The notes under the pieces are model-generated. The model worked only from the letters and a program-made list of their open reading frames with translations, was not told the DNA's origin and searched no databases. Both the position numbers and the translations under genes were made by a program. Below are positions 17,485 through 25,869 of a stretch of DNA of 41,521 nt, piece after piece. Within the stretch, counting starts at the first letter, position 1, and the number at the start of each line of letters is the position of its first letter. This DNA comes from Psychrobacter piechaudii (lineage in GTDB: Bacteria > Pseudomonadota > Gammaproteobacteria > Pseudomonadales > Moraxellaceae), in NCBI RefSeq assembly GCF_900162825.1, contig NZ_FUGE01000072.1, forward strand, positions 1 through 41,521, given 5' to 3'.

Positions 17485-18825
17485 ATGCTATCCAAACAAG
17501 ATCAACTCACCGAATTGGTACGCAAACTTGAGACCAAAAATCATGTGTTTGCCACAGATCCTTTATTAATTACTGAGCGCCTTCAGGACGAGCAAGCCAC
17601 TCCCCTCCAAAAAATACATCGCCGGGCTGAACGGATTGATAGCAATGGTAATTTAGCGGGTACCTTAAATAAGATTGATGGCCGCATCAAAGGCATTATT
17701 CTTATCATGAGTATTGCTTGGTGTGTTTCAGGTTTCTTAGGATTATTTGCACTATTGCAGTCTAATGTGGTGAACTTTTTCTATGTCTTGGTCTGTTTGC
17801 TGGGCTTTCATACGCTTATGCTGGCTGGCTGGTTGATTTTTACCATTATTAATAGAGGCAGCCAATCGCCCAGTATCATCACCAGCTTTATTAGTCCAAA
17901 AACGCTAATTAGAGGCAAAGACGATGTTACTCAAGCGGCAGTTGAGTTATACGATGAGCAGCTGCAGCACACAGGAATGCGCTGGTATCTGAGCCGTTTT
18001 AGTCATCAGCTGTGGCTGGCTACCTTAACTGGGATGCTGTTCGCGATTATTTTCCTATTGATCGTACGTCAATATAGCTTTAGCTGGGAGTCTACTTTAC
18101 TTTCAGACCAGGCATTAATGACGTTAACCCATTGGCTTGGCTGGTTACCTAGTTTGGTCGGTTTTAATGTTCCTGATGCTGAAGCTGTGGTTCAAAGTCG
18201 ATTGGTTACCGATGTTATGCCTCTGTCTATCGCTAGACAATGGGCAAGCCTACTGGTAGGCAGTTTGCTGATGTACGGTATTGTGCCTCGCGCTATAGCT
18301 TGGGCTTTTTGTGCCGTGATGTTCAAACGTAAAAAAATGAAGTTGGATCTGAACCTACCTTATTACCAAAAGATCATTAGCTTTTGGCAACGTAAAGTGG
18401 TTGATAAAGATGATTTTGTGGAAAAAGTACAGCCAGTTGCCCCCAAAGCTAAAGTCACTCAAGGCGACAAATTAGTGGCTCTATTGGAGTACAAGCATCA
18501 TGATCCCACTTGGTATCATGCAGCTGGAGAACCCTTTATCAGCACGGTGCCTGAAGATTTTGGTATATTAGATGATAGAGAAGATATGGACCGAATGCTG
18601 CAGTATTTGGAAAACCATAATGTACAGGTGCTAGTAGGCATTCATGCCAAAGCGCTTCCCGATCGCGGAACGATGCGTAAGTTAGACAAGCTGGCTACTC
18701 ATGCCAAACAAGGGGTTATCGTCCAGCTATTACAAGATACTGATGATTTAGAGGAAGACAATTCGGCACGTAGACAACAATGGCAAACGGCCTTGGCTGA
18801 GCGCAATATCGGCTTGGTTTCTTAA
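17485..18825 (+). CDS. DUF2868 family membrane protein
   Basis: This 446-residue protein has four predicted membrane helices, at about 69-92, 95-120, 174-193 and 255-280, and a soluble C-terminal domain of about 160 residues. Sequence character and position directly before a DUF3482 GTPase identify the DUF2868 family, whose members are usually encoded in this pair. Function is unknown. The pairing suggests that the membrane protein is the partner or membrane anchor of the GTPase. AGGAAT lies a few bases before the ATG. The gap to the GTPase gene is 58 bases with no terminator, so they form one operon. Confidence 0.8.
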   Translation: MLSKQDQLTELVRKLETKNHVFATDPLLITERLQDEQATPLQKIHRRAERIDSNGNLAGTLNKIDGRIKGIILIMSIAWCVSGFLGLFALLQSNVVNFFYVLVCLLGFHTLMLAGWLIFTIINRGSQSPSIITSFISPKTLIRGKDDVTQAAVELYDEQLQHTGMRWYLSRFSHQLWLATLTGMLFAIIFLLIVRQYSFSWESTLLSDQALMTLTHWLGWLPSLVGFNVPDAEAVVQSRLVTDVMPLSIARQWASLLVGSLLMYGIVPRAIAWAFCAVMFKRKKMKLDLNLPYYQKIISFWQRKVVDKDDFVEKVQPVAPKAKVTQGDKLVALLEYKHHDPTWYHAAGEPFISTVPEDFGILDDREDMDRMLQYLENHNVQVLVGIHAKALPDRGTMRKLDKLATHAKQGVIVQLLQDTDDLEEDNSARRQQWQTALAERNIGLVS

Positions 18826-18883
18826 AAACTGTTAGTTTATAGCCAAAAACTTATTACTTTAATAATTATAATTTGAGCAACTT

Positions 18884-20536
18884 ATGAGCACTCAAGACAA
18901 TAACAATACAACTTCTAACTTGGGCGGTTTATTTAGTGATAAAGCCTTTAATGAGGGCCCTAATGACCGACATGTTACTGCTGTCCCAAAAACTGATATT
19001 GAAACGATAAACGATAGCAACTTTTCTCAGCAACAGTCTACAAATTTCCCTGAATCAGAAACCACGCAAAATGATGTGGCTGATAAAACTATGACCGACT
19101 ACCGGCAAGAGTCCAGAAAAACCACCGTTTCTGAAGGTGAGCCCTTAAAATTGGCCGTTGTGGGTCATACCAATACCGGTAAGACTTCCCTACTGCGTAC
19201 CTTACTGCGCGATATGTATTTTGGGGAAGTAAAGAATGAGGCAGCTACCACAAGGCACGTAGAACGGGCGTTGATTAAGGACAGTCAGACCGGTGAAAAC
19301 TTAGTCGCCTTATTTGATACTCCAGGTTTAGAAGATGCCTCAGGATTGATGGACTGGCTAGAGGACAATACTGCAAGCCGCCGAGACGGTATTGAGCGTT
19401 TACAGCAGTTTTTAGCCAGTGACATCGCTCAAGGCGGTGAGCTAAGTAGTGATTTGGATGATTACTCTCAAGAAGCGAAAGTCATTCGTCAGCTACTCTC
19501 AAGCGACATGGCCATCTATGTAATTGATGCCAGAGAACCGGTCTTAGGTAAATATAAAGATGAGTTGGCCATTTTATCTTGGTCAGCGATTCCAGTCATG
19601 CCGGTATTTAACTTCACAGACAGCCAAGATGCCAATATAAGTGACTGGCAGACCATGCTGGCGCGTCGCAATTTGCATATTTCAACTCGCTTTGATTCTG
19701 TGGCCTTCGAGTTTGAAGATGAGATGACGCTTTGGCAAAATCTGGCAACGATGCTCACTCATCCTGAAACTTTAAATCAGCTGATTCTACGCCGCCGTGA
19801 AGACTGGATTCAATTATATGAGCAAGCCTCTATTATCATTGCTCATTTCTTAATTGATGTTGCCGCCTATGTACGAGAAATCGATGAAGATGATGATCCC
19901 ATGCCGGTGCTGAAAGAAATGCAAGAAGCGGTTCGTCAAAGCGAGCGCGCCATGCAAGAGAAGTTATTAAACCTATATAAGTTTTACGATAACACGGCAG
20001 TCGTTACCCCGCTTGAGCTAAGCGAGTATCAGCAAGATCCTTTTGACCCAGAATTACTCAAGAGCTATGGGATACGCACTACTTCTGGGGCTGCCGCAGG
20101 GGCCCTACTGGGTCTAGGTATTGATGCTGCCGCTTTAGGCACTACATTAGGGCTTGGCGCGGCCATTGGCGGTCTTGCAGGGGGCCTTTTATCTAATACT
20201 GGTACCATTGCCGATAAGCTGGCAGGTGTTAAACGGTTGTTTATCGATCCGGCTACCTTGACGCTACTTGCTACCCGCTCTTTAGATTTACTGGCTTCCT
20301 TACGTCATCGGGGTCATGCCGCCAACGCTGATACCCCTATTGCTGAGTTGCAGGAAACCTCTACCCCACCTTGGAACCCAAACAAATTACCTAGCGAGCT
20401 AAAAAAAGCCCGTGGCAAGCCTCAGTGGAGTAGTTTAACCAGCGGTAAAAGTAGCCTAGCCGAAGAGTTGAGGGCCGATGCTGCTTGGTCTTTATCGGAT
20501 AAATTAAAACGTTCAAGACATGAGGAAAAAGATTAA
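18884..20536 (+). CDS. DUF3482 family P-loop GTPase
   Basis: This 550-residue protein has an N-terminal polar, low-complexity tail (about 1-85), then a TrmE/Era-like G domain. G1 is GHTNTGKTS at 94-102, G3 is DTPGLED at 145-151, and a G4-like NFTD lies near 243-246 in place of NKxD. The C-terminal part is the DUF3482 region. It includes a Gly/Ala-rich hydrophobic stretch (GLGIDAAALGTTLGLGAAIG) that may insert in or touch the membrane. Such proteins pair with DUF2868 membrane proteins; their role is not known. The stop overlaps by two bases the stop of the convergent ATPase gene. Confidence 0.85.
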   Translation: MSTQDNNNTTSNLGGLFSDKAFNEGPNDRHVTAVPKTDIETINDSNFSQQQSTNFPESETTQNDVADKTMTDYRQESRKTTVSEGEPLKLAVVGHTNTGKTSLLRTLLRDMYFGEVKNEAATTRHVERALIKDSQTGENLVALFDTPGLEDASGLMDWLEDNTASRRDGIERLQQFLASDIAQGGELSSDLDDYSQEAKVIRQLLSSDMAIYVIDAREPVLGKYKDELAILSWSAIPVMPVFNFTDSQDANISDWQTMLARRNLHISTRFDSVAFEFEDEMTLWQNLATMLTHPETLNQLILRRREDWIQLYEQASIIIAHFLIDVAAYVREIDEDDDPMPVLKEMQEAVRQSERAMQEKLLNLYKFYDNTAVVTPLELSEYQQDPFDPELLKSYGIRTTSGAAAGALLGLGIDAAALGTTLGLGAAIGGLAGGLLSNTGTIADKLAGVKRLFIDPATLTLLATRSLDLLASLRHRGHAANADTPIAELQETSTPPWNPNKLPSELKKARGKPQWSSLTSGKSSLAEELRADAAWSLSDKLKRSRHEEKD

Positions 20537-21543
20537 TTCAGTTTAGTGAGCGCCTCTCTTCCCCGCACATCTGAGGGCTGTAAATAAACACCATAGATAG
20601 GGTAATCAACAAAATAGTTCTGGATATCTTTTACCAAGCTTTGCTGGCGTATTGCCCTATTTTGCCAAAACTGATCACTTTGCTCAGCCTCAATTAGCTG
20701 ATTGACCACTAAAGCGGCAGAGGCCAATTTGGCCTCTTTTAGCTGATTCACAGCGCGGCGTGTCTCCTCAATAGGCAAGTTATCTGCGGTTAGCACCAAT
20801 ACCACCGCCGTTTTTTGTCTATCATGTAGCAGCTCACCTGCTTTTTTAAACAAATTCTTTCGAGCATTCAACACATCAACCGCTTGTTGCCATTTATCCA
20901 CCGGTTTGGCGTCTTCAAACGGGTTGCTTAGTACAGATTTCGTCTTTTTGGTTGCAAGATTGTCTGCTGCGCCTTTTAACTTGGCTTGGCGTCGCTGCTG
21001 AGTAAGCAGTCCATCGGTCCATGCCTCCATCATCTCTGGCAGCATCAATAATCTTAAAGTGTGTCCTGTGGGCGCGGTATCAAAAATTATATGCTGATAA
21101 ATGCCTTGTTCTACGCTGTCTACCAGATAGCGGCAAATGGCCTCTAGCATGGCCGCTTCTTGGGCTCCTGGAGCACTTTTTGACAACTGCAGATGCTCTC
21201 TAATTTTCGGCATCATATCGGGATTGGCATAACTACTGATGGTTTTCTCAACCCTAGCAAAGTGCTCATCGATGATAAGGTCAGGGTCAAGCTCCAGTGC
21301 ATCCAAATACTCAGTTAACGCCTTTGACTTATTCTTAGCAGAACTGCTACTTAGACTCATAGCAAATACATCACCTAAGCTATGCGCCGGATCGGTGGAG
21401 ACAATTAAGGTCTTTTGCTGTTGCTCAGCAAATTTTGAGGCCAGAGCAGCTGCTGTGGTGGTTTTACCTACCCCGCCTTTACCACCAACAAATATTATGG
21501 GTGTGTGTGACAGCTGCTGGACTAAGCTTGATAGTTTTTCCAT
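20533..21543 (-). CDS. ArsA/Get3-like ATPase
   Basis: This 336-residue P-loop ATPase of the ArsA/Get3/MinD class has the deviant Walker A GGKGGVGKTT at 20-29, switch I STDPAHSLGDVF around Asp51, and switch II FDTAPTGHTLRLL from 154, all diagnostic for the family. It is a single-domain version, unlike the duplicated ArsA of arsenic operons. It has only one cysteine (in AICRYL), so it lacks both the arsenite-binding cysteines of ArsA and the CxxC zinc site of eukaryotic Get3. No ars genes are nearby. Upstream in the same direction are the Cys-Cys protein and cstA. A role as a chaperone or targeting ATPase for a membrane protein is inference. Confidence 0.88.
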   Translation of the reverse strand: MEKLSSLVQQLSHTPIIFVGGKGGVGKTTTAAALASKFAEQQQKTLIVSTDPAHSLGDVFAMSLSSSSAKNKSKALTEYLDALELDPDLIIDEHFARVEKTISSYANPDMMPKIREHLQLSKSAPGAQEAAMLEAICRYLVDSVEQGIYQHIIFDTAPTGHTLRLLMLPEMMEAWTDGLLTQQRRQAKLKGAADNLATKKTKSVLSNPFEDAKPVDKWQQAVDVLNARKNLFKKAGELLHDRQKTAVVLVLTADNLPIEETRRAVNQLKEAKLASAALVVNQLIEAEQSDQFWQNRAIRQQSLVKDIQNYFVDYPIYGVYLQPSDVRGREALTKLN

Positions 21544-21593
21544 AATTATTCTTCTTTAATTATTTTTAACTCGTTTGTGTTTGACAGCCTCTG

Positions 21594-21860
21594 CTAGCAA
21601 CACCCACCGTGTTGTAGTGGACAGCGCGGCATGCCCATACGTAGATGCCATTCGTGGAATTTTTCTAAAAATATAGGCTGTAATTCTAAAGTATAAAAGC
21701 TGGCAGGATTATCAATACCTAGGCTTTCTGAGAAAAGTAACAGCATAAATAAATCTTCTTCATCACGAGCCGCTCTAGCTAAGGTCTGACGGTAAGGCGC
21801 ATGATAAAACTCATTTAACCCTTCTACAAATCTGCTAAATAGTGACCGCTGCTCACTCAT
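21594..21860 (-). CDS. Small Cys-Cys-terminated protein (cory-CC-star type)
   Basis: This 88-residue protein is mostly helical (FVEGLNEFYHAPYRQTLARAARDE...) and ends in CPLQHGGCC, placing Cys80, Cys87 and Cys88 at the C-terminus. This matches what I recall as the cory-CC-star family, named for the Cys-Cys before the stop. An upstream in-frame ATG at 21872 would add four residues, but GGAG lies seven bases before the ATG at 21860. It is 50 bases upstream of the ArsA-like ATPase gene, with which it forms an operon, and downstream of cstA. Function unknown; metal, redox or lipid attachment through the cysteines is possible. Confidence 0.75.
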   Translation of the reverse strand: MSEQRSLFSRFVEGLNEFYHAPYRQTLARAARDEEDLFMLLLFSESLGIDNPASFYTLELQPIFLEKFHEWHLRMGMPRCPLQHGGCC

Positions 21861-21930
21861 GATCTTCTCCATCTAATATAAATTCCAATGATAGTTAATA
21901 AAATACCACATCCTATCGGTAAGTCGTCAT

Positions 21931-21958
21931 AAAAAAACGCCAACCTAAGTCAGCGTTT
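21931..21958 (-). terminator. Rho-independent terminator after cstA
   Basis: On the minus strand, AAACGCTGAC and GTTGGCGTTT pair over ten positions with two G-T pairs around a TTAG loop, followed by a run of seven T. It lies 69-97 bases after the cstA stop. It separates cstA from the small Cys-Cys gene, which then needs its own promoter or read-through. Confidence 0.85.
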
Positions 21959-21979
21959 CTTCAAATCCTAAATACTATA

Positions 21980-22009
21980 CTACTGCTACTGCTACTGCTA
22001 CTGCTACTG
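21980..22009. repeat. Five tandem copies of the hexamer CTACTG
   Basis: CTACTG is repeated five times without error between the cstA stop codon and its terminator. It is non-coding here. It is a simple-sequence repeat that could vary in copy number by slippage. Confidence 0.95.
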
Positions 22010-22027
22010 TCTTAATTCTAGATCAGT

Positions 22028-23695
22028 TTAACCTCTATGTTGCTTCCATTCACGGCGCAATACAGAGAAGCTCTCAAAGGTAACCATAATAGTGGCGATT
22101 AAAATGATGATATCCATCACGATCAACAGCCAGTTGCCCTCTAAGTAGAAACTCTTTAACTGAAGAATTAAGGCAAATACTGCCATTAATAATAAGAAAG
22201 TCAGTGGCGCTAAGGTATACCATACGGTCTTGCCCTTGCGTAATAAAATCACTGTAACAATCATCAAGGTTAAGGCAGCCATTAACTGGTTCGTTGTACC
22301 AAATAACGGCCAGATGATCATACCACCCGAACCATCGATACCACCTGCACCAAAGGCGATTAATAGACAGGTACCCACAGCCAGTAAGGTTGCGACCACA
22401 CCTTTTTTCAAGGCAGGTAAGTTATACACTTCACCAAACTCTTGGAAGATATAACGCTGTAAACGTACCCCAGTATCCATAGTAGTGCCCGCAAATAAGG
22501 CAGCCATTACCGTTAAAATAGTCTGTGATAGGACAATTTCAATTCCCATACCATTATTTAAAATAGTGGCACCACCGTCAATGAAGGCACCAATTGAGCC
22601 ATCACCGAATTTTTGGTAAATACCTTCCCACTCCGCTAAGGTTGCGAAGCCGGCTGTGGTCGCCAATACCGCACCTAGTGCGAGTAAACCTTCCCCTACT
22701 GCACCAAAGTACCCTACAAAACGTACATCTTCTTCTTTATCAATCTGCTTAGAAGTCGTACCAGTAGAGACCAAACCATGGAAGCCAGAGATAGCACCAC
22801 AAGCAATCGTTACGAATAACAATGGCATAATTGATGGTGTGTCAGCGGGCAAGTTATGGTTAAGGGCAGGCGCAACGATATCTGGCGTCGCTACTAATAT
22901 GGCACCAAACAATAAGATTAGTCCCACGAATAACTGAAGACCGTTAATGTAGTCTCGAGGCTGTAGAAGCATCCAAACGGGTAATAGTGAGGCAACCGCA
23001 GCATATATAAATAAGAAGATAATCCATACGGCATTATCTGGTAACCCAAACATAGTTTCAGGCAATACCACTGGTACTAGAGTGCCTATATAAATTAAAG
23101 CGTATAAGGCAATTACTCCAACGGTAGACACCAAGACCAGATTCATCTTAAAGCGATAAATACACTGACCAATAATAAAGGCGACGACTAAAGCACCCCA
23201 AACCGGGATAACTGCCGTCGGCGTTTTAATCATCATATTGGCAATGACTACCCCGAATACCGCGTTGACCATTAATAGCAGTAAGAAGATAACCACCATC
23301 ATTAAGGTGCGTACTCTGCCGCCCATGACTGAACCTGCAATGGAGCCAATAGATTGACCCTTATTGCGCATACTGGCCCATACAGCGGACATGTCATGGA
23401 TGCCTGCCATAAAGATAGTACCGAGAACGACCCATAATACCGCAGGTACCCAGCCCCAAATTACAGCAATAGCTGGCCCAATAATTGGCGCCGCCCCTGC
23501 AACTGAGGTAAAATGATGCCCCCAAAGCACATATTTATTGGTCGGGACGTAATCAACACCATCCTTCATACTATGGGCAGGCGTGGGTATAGAGTTATCC
23601 AACCCTAAAATATGTTTAGCGAAAAATTTAGAATAAAAGAAATAGCCGGCGAGCATGGCTAAAATGCCCAACAGCAATACAATTGCACTGTTCAT
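22028..23695 (-). CDS. cstA: CstA-family carbon starvation protein / transporter
   Basis: This 555-residue protein is a polytopic membrane protein with about 15 hydrophobic segments. It has the conserved CstA stretches DGVDYVPTNKYVLWGHHFTS near residues 46-65, GAAPIIGPAIAVIWGW, and GIHDMSAVWASMRNKGQS. CstA-type proteins import pyruvate or peptides, usually in carbon starvation. The protein is shorter than E. coli CstA/BtsT (about 700 residues), as in the common short branch. The start is supported by AAGGAG seven bases upstream. The next genes in the same direction encode the Cys-Cys small protein and the ArsA-like ATPase, an association that may be functional. Confidence 0.93.
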   Translation of the reverse strand: MNSAIVLLLGILAMLAGYFFYSKFFAKHILGLDNSIPTPAHSMKDGVDYVPTNKYVLWGHHFTSVAGAAPIIGPAIAVIWGWVPAVLWVVLGTIFMAGIHDMSAVWASMRNKGQSIGSIAGSVMGGRVRTLMMVVIFLLLLMVNAVFGVVIANMMIKTPTAVIPVWGALVVAFIIGQCIYRFKMNLVLVSTVGVIALYALIYIGTLVPVVLPETMFGLPDNAVWIIFLFIYAAVASLLPVWMLLQPRDYINGLQLFVGLILLFGAILVATPDIVAPALNHNLPADTPSIMPLLFVTIACGAISGFHGLVSTGTTSKQIDKEEDVRFVGYFGAVGEGLLALGAVLATTAGFATLAEWEGIYQKFGDGSIGAFIDGGATILNNGMGIEIVLSQTILTVMAALFAGTTMDTGVRLQRYIFQEFGEVYNLPALKKGVVATLLAVGTCLLIAFGAGGIDGSGGMIIWPLFGTTNQLMAALTLMIVTVILLRKGKTVWYTLAPLTFLLLMAVFALILQLKSFYLEGNWLLIVMDIIILIATIMVTFESFSVLRREWKQHRG

Positions 23696-23846
23696 ACTTC
23701 ACTCCTTGAAAAGCCTATATTGTTTATGGCCAGCTAAGGCTAGTAAAACAACTTAGTTTATAAGTATAAAAGCTTACTCACTTAAAGGAATCATGGGTTA
23801 AAGAGTCAGTAATGGTATTATTTTAAGTCGCTTATCTAAACGGACT

Positions 23847-23875
23847 TTATTACTGAACTCTTGCTTCTGTGTAAA
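23847..23875 (-). promoter_or_regulatory. Candidate promoter of cstA
   Basis: On the minus strand, TTTACA and TAATAA are separated by 17 bases, about 150 bases before the cstA start. The match is moderate; other AT-rich -10 candidates lie nearby. Confidence 0.3.
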
Positions 23876-23899
23876 TTAACGCATCTTATTATAGCTAAT

Positions 23900-23935
23900 A
23901 AAAAAGCCAGTTAAATATATATTTTACTGGCTTTT
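23900..23935 (-). terminator. Rho-independent terminator after the lipoprotein pair
   Basis: On the minus strand, AAAAGCCAGT (23935-23926) pairs with ACTGGCTTTT (23911-23902), and T residues continue to 23900. It starts 17 bases after the stop of the second lipoprotein gene. The loop is AT-rich. Confidence 0.8.
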
Positions 23936-23951
23936 AGCGGCTTTTATTGAA

Positions 23952-25817
23952 TCACCTGATTTGTTGCAAGCTTTCAAACAAGATTTTGCCTTGCTCGCTC
24001 CCCTCACCTTTGTCATAACTTGACTTTAAATTTTCAAAATAACTCTGTAAGTCCACACTATTTGAATTAGAGGGCATAGAGGCGCCTGACGGTAATGCTG
24101 CAAACATAGGCGCAGAGCTTGATACTCTATCGTATCGAGTTAAGGCTTCTAAGCGCACCCCAGACAAAAGATCATTTGTCCCATAAGGCAGACTTGTACT
24201 GTTATCTATTTGGCGCTGTGCTAGTTGCCAAACAATGCGCTGCTTATTGTCCAGACCATAAACATTGCGCCATAACCATTTATTCTCTGCTAATGACTCA
24301 TCCTTGATTGCATACTCAATAGCCGGCTTTTTATCATTGGCCTTTTCATCTCTATCGCTTTCTATAGTTTTAACAGAGCTTAGGTCGTCTGTCTTAGCCA
24401 CAAACTTTTCTTGTTTTGCTTTCTCTATGGCATTAAAAATCTTGGTGAAAATATGCTCACTACTGAAGTATTTGTGGTTATTCCCTTGCTCACTGTTATT
24501 TTCTGACTGAAGTAGTTGAGGATACTTCTTTGTCATCTGATCATATACAGTAGTCAAATACAACTGCATACCCTCATTGTATTGTTGTTCAGTCAGATTT
24601 CGTTCAATCAATAACATGGCCTCATTTAAGTAAGGCTGATACTTTTCATCTGGCTTTGGAGATTGATTTTGTAGCTGCAAAGGAGATATAAAGCGATACT
24701 GCTCTACCGAAGCATTGGCATTCACTTTGTCTTTAGCCAATAGATGGGCCTTAAGCAAGTCTGGCAAAAAGCTCTTGGGCAAACTGCCATCATTTAGGTC
24801 AATCTTGATCCACTTGTCTTTCATATCCAGACCTAAGTTTGGATCTATAGAAGAGGACAAAATATAGGCAAAGGTCTCGGCCCATAAATATACCGCCCCC
24901 TGTCTGGCATCGATATAAATAAAGTGGCTATTTAGCATTTGCAGGTTGCGACTTTGATAAGCGAAAGTCGGCAGAATACTTACTTTACCTGCTGAAGCTC
25001 GATATATACCAGAGCCAGTAATACTCGTAGGATTTAACAAATAGGCATTTAATAGTTTGGCCTTGCGAGCATCTAGCTTGGTATGGGAGTCATCATAACC
25101 TGGCAAGGCATCAGCGGTAATTTCTCCAAAGGGACTACTAAATGATTGCGAATCATCAATCGACTCATCAAAGCTGTCGAAATCTTCCTCTTCAACTTCT
25201 TCAATATCACCCTCAGCTTTAGCTAAACTTGCTTCTACCCTATCAGCCTCGGCTCTACCTGGCTCAATACCTGCCTCGGCATTGGCCAAATCAGCTTTTG
25301 CTTGTTGTACCGCTTGTTGTAGCCACTGCTCATAAGACACTTGTGAGTAAGGTTGCTCTAAAGCAGCAACACACTTTTGATAAGCATGTTTGATGGCTTC
25401 TCTCTCTTCTGAATATTTGGCATCGTATATTTCAAGGCCAGCTTTCTCTACTTGCTGCAATAACTCAACATAAGCTTCATCATGAACATGTTCACAGTGA
25501 TTGATGGGCACATCACTCATCGCTAACTGTTGCGGTGTGGCATTGGCAAGGCGCTCTCTTCTTTGCTCATTAGAACCTATGACATTTACTTGGTAGGCAT
25601 AATCACTACGACTTTGATTTTGCAATGCCTGCAATAAGGTATCTTTTGCCATTTGCGACTGTTGCTCGCTAGGCAATTGACTTATTTTAGAGATAAAAGC
25701 ATTTTGATCGCTGCTGGGCGCTACCTGACAGGCACTAAGCACTAAAGGGACTGCTAAAGATAACGCAGCCAGTTTGTGGTGTCTTCTATATAAGTAAGGT
25801 TTACTTGGAATTTTCAT
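23952..25817 (-). CDS. Predicted lipoprotein of unknown function (second of a pair)
   Basis: With the start at 25817 the protein has 621 residues: a basic N-terminus, a hydrophobic core LAALSLAVPLVLSA and the lipobox LSAC with Cys30. A longer frame back to 25928 would place the signal peptide inside the protein and overlap the preceding gene, and AAGGA lies just before the ATG at 25817. The mature protein has a helical stretch followed by an Ala/Glu/Asp-rich acidic segment (about 167-223, ending EEVEEEDFDSFDES), then a folded part with TRYD near the C-terminus. No family is recognised. A weak resemblance to the upstream lipoprotein suggests distant paralogy. A terminator follows. Confidence 0.75.
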   Translation of the reverse strand: MKIPSKPYLYRRHHKLAALSLAVPLVLSACQVAPSSDQNAFISKISQLPSEQQSQMAKDTLLQALQNQSRSDYAYQVNVIGSNEQRRERLANATPQQLAMSDVPINHCEHVHDEAYVELLQQVEKAGLEIYDAKYSEEREAIKHAYQKCVAALEQPYSQVSYEQWLQQAVQQAKADLANAEAGIEPGRAEADRVEASLAKAEGDIEEVEEEDFDSFDESIDDSQSFSSPFGEITADALPGYDDSHTKLDARKAKLLNAYLLNPTSITGSGIYRASAGKVSILPTFAYQSRNLQMLNSHFIYIDARQGAVYLWAETFAYILSSSIDPNLGLDMKDKWIKIDLNDGSLPKSFLPDLLKAHLLAKDKVNANASVEQYRFISPLQLQNQSPKPDEKYQPYLNEAMLLIERNLTEQQYNEGMQLYLTTVYDQMTKKYPQLLQSENNSEQGNNHKYFSSEHIFTKIFNAIEKAKQEKFVAKTDDLSSVKTIESDRDEKANDKKPAIEYAIKDESLAENKWLWRNVYGLDNKQRIVWQLAQRQIDNSTSLPYGTNDLLSGVRLEALTRYDRVSSSAPMFAALPSGASMPSNSNSVDLQSYFENLKSSYDKGEGSEQGKILFESLQQIR

Positions 25818-25869
25818 GGAAGTCCTTAAGGCTATCAATTGTAAATTATGAGTTGAGTTATTTCGCGGC

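Noticed and set aside
20533..21543. Arsenic resistance (ArsA arsenite pump ATPase)
   Set aside because: It is single-domain, lacks the arsenite-binding cysteines, and no arsB, arsC, arsD or arsR gene is near.
21980..22009. Repeats resembling the start of a CRISPR array
   Set aside because: The unit is six bases with no spacers; it is a simple tandem repeat.
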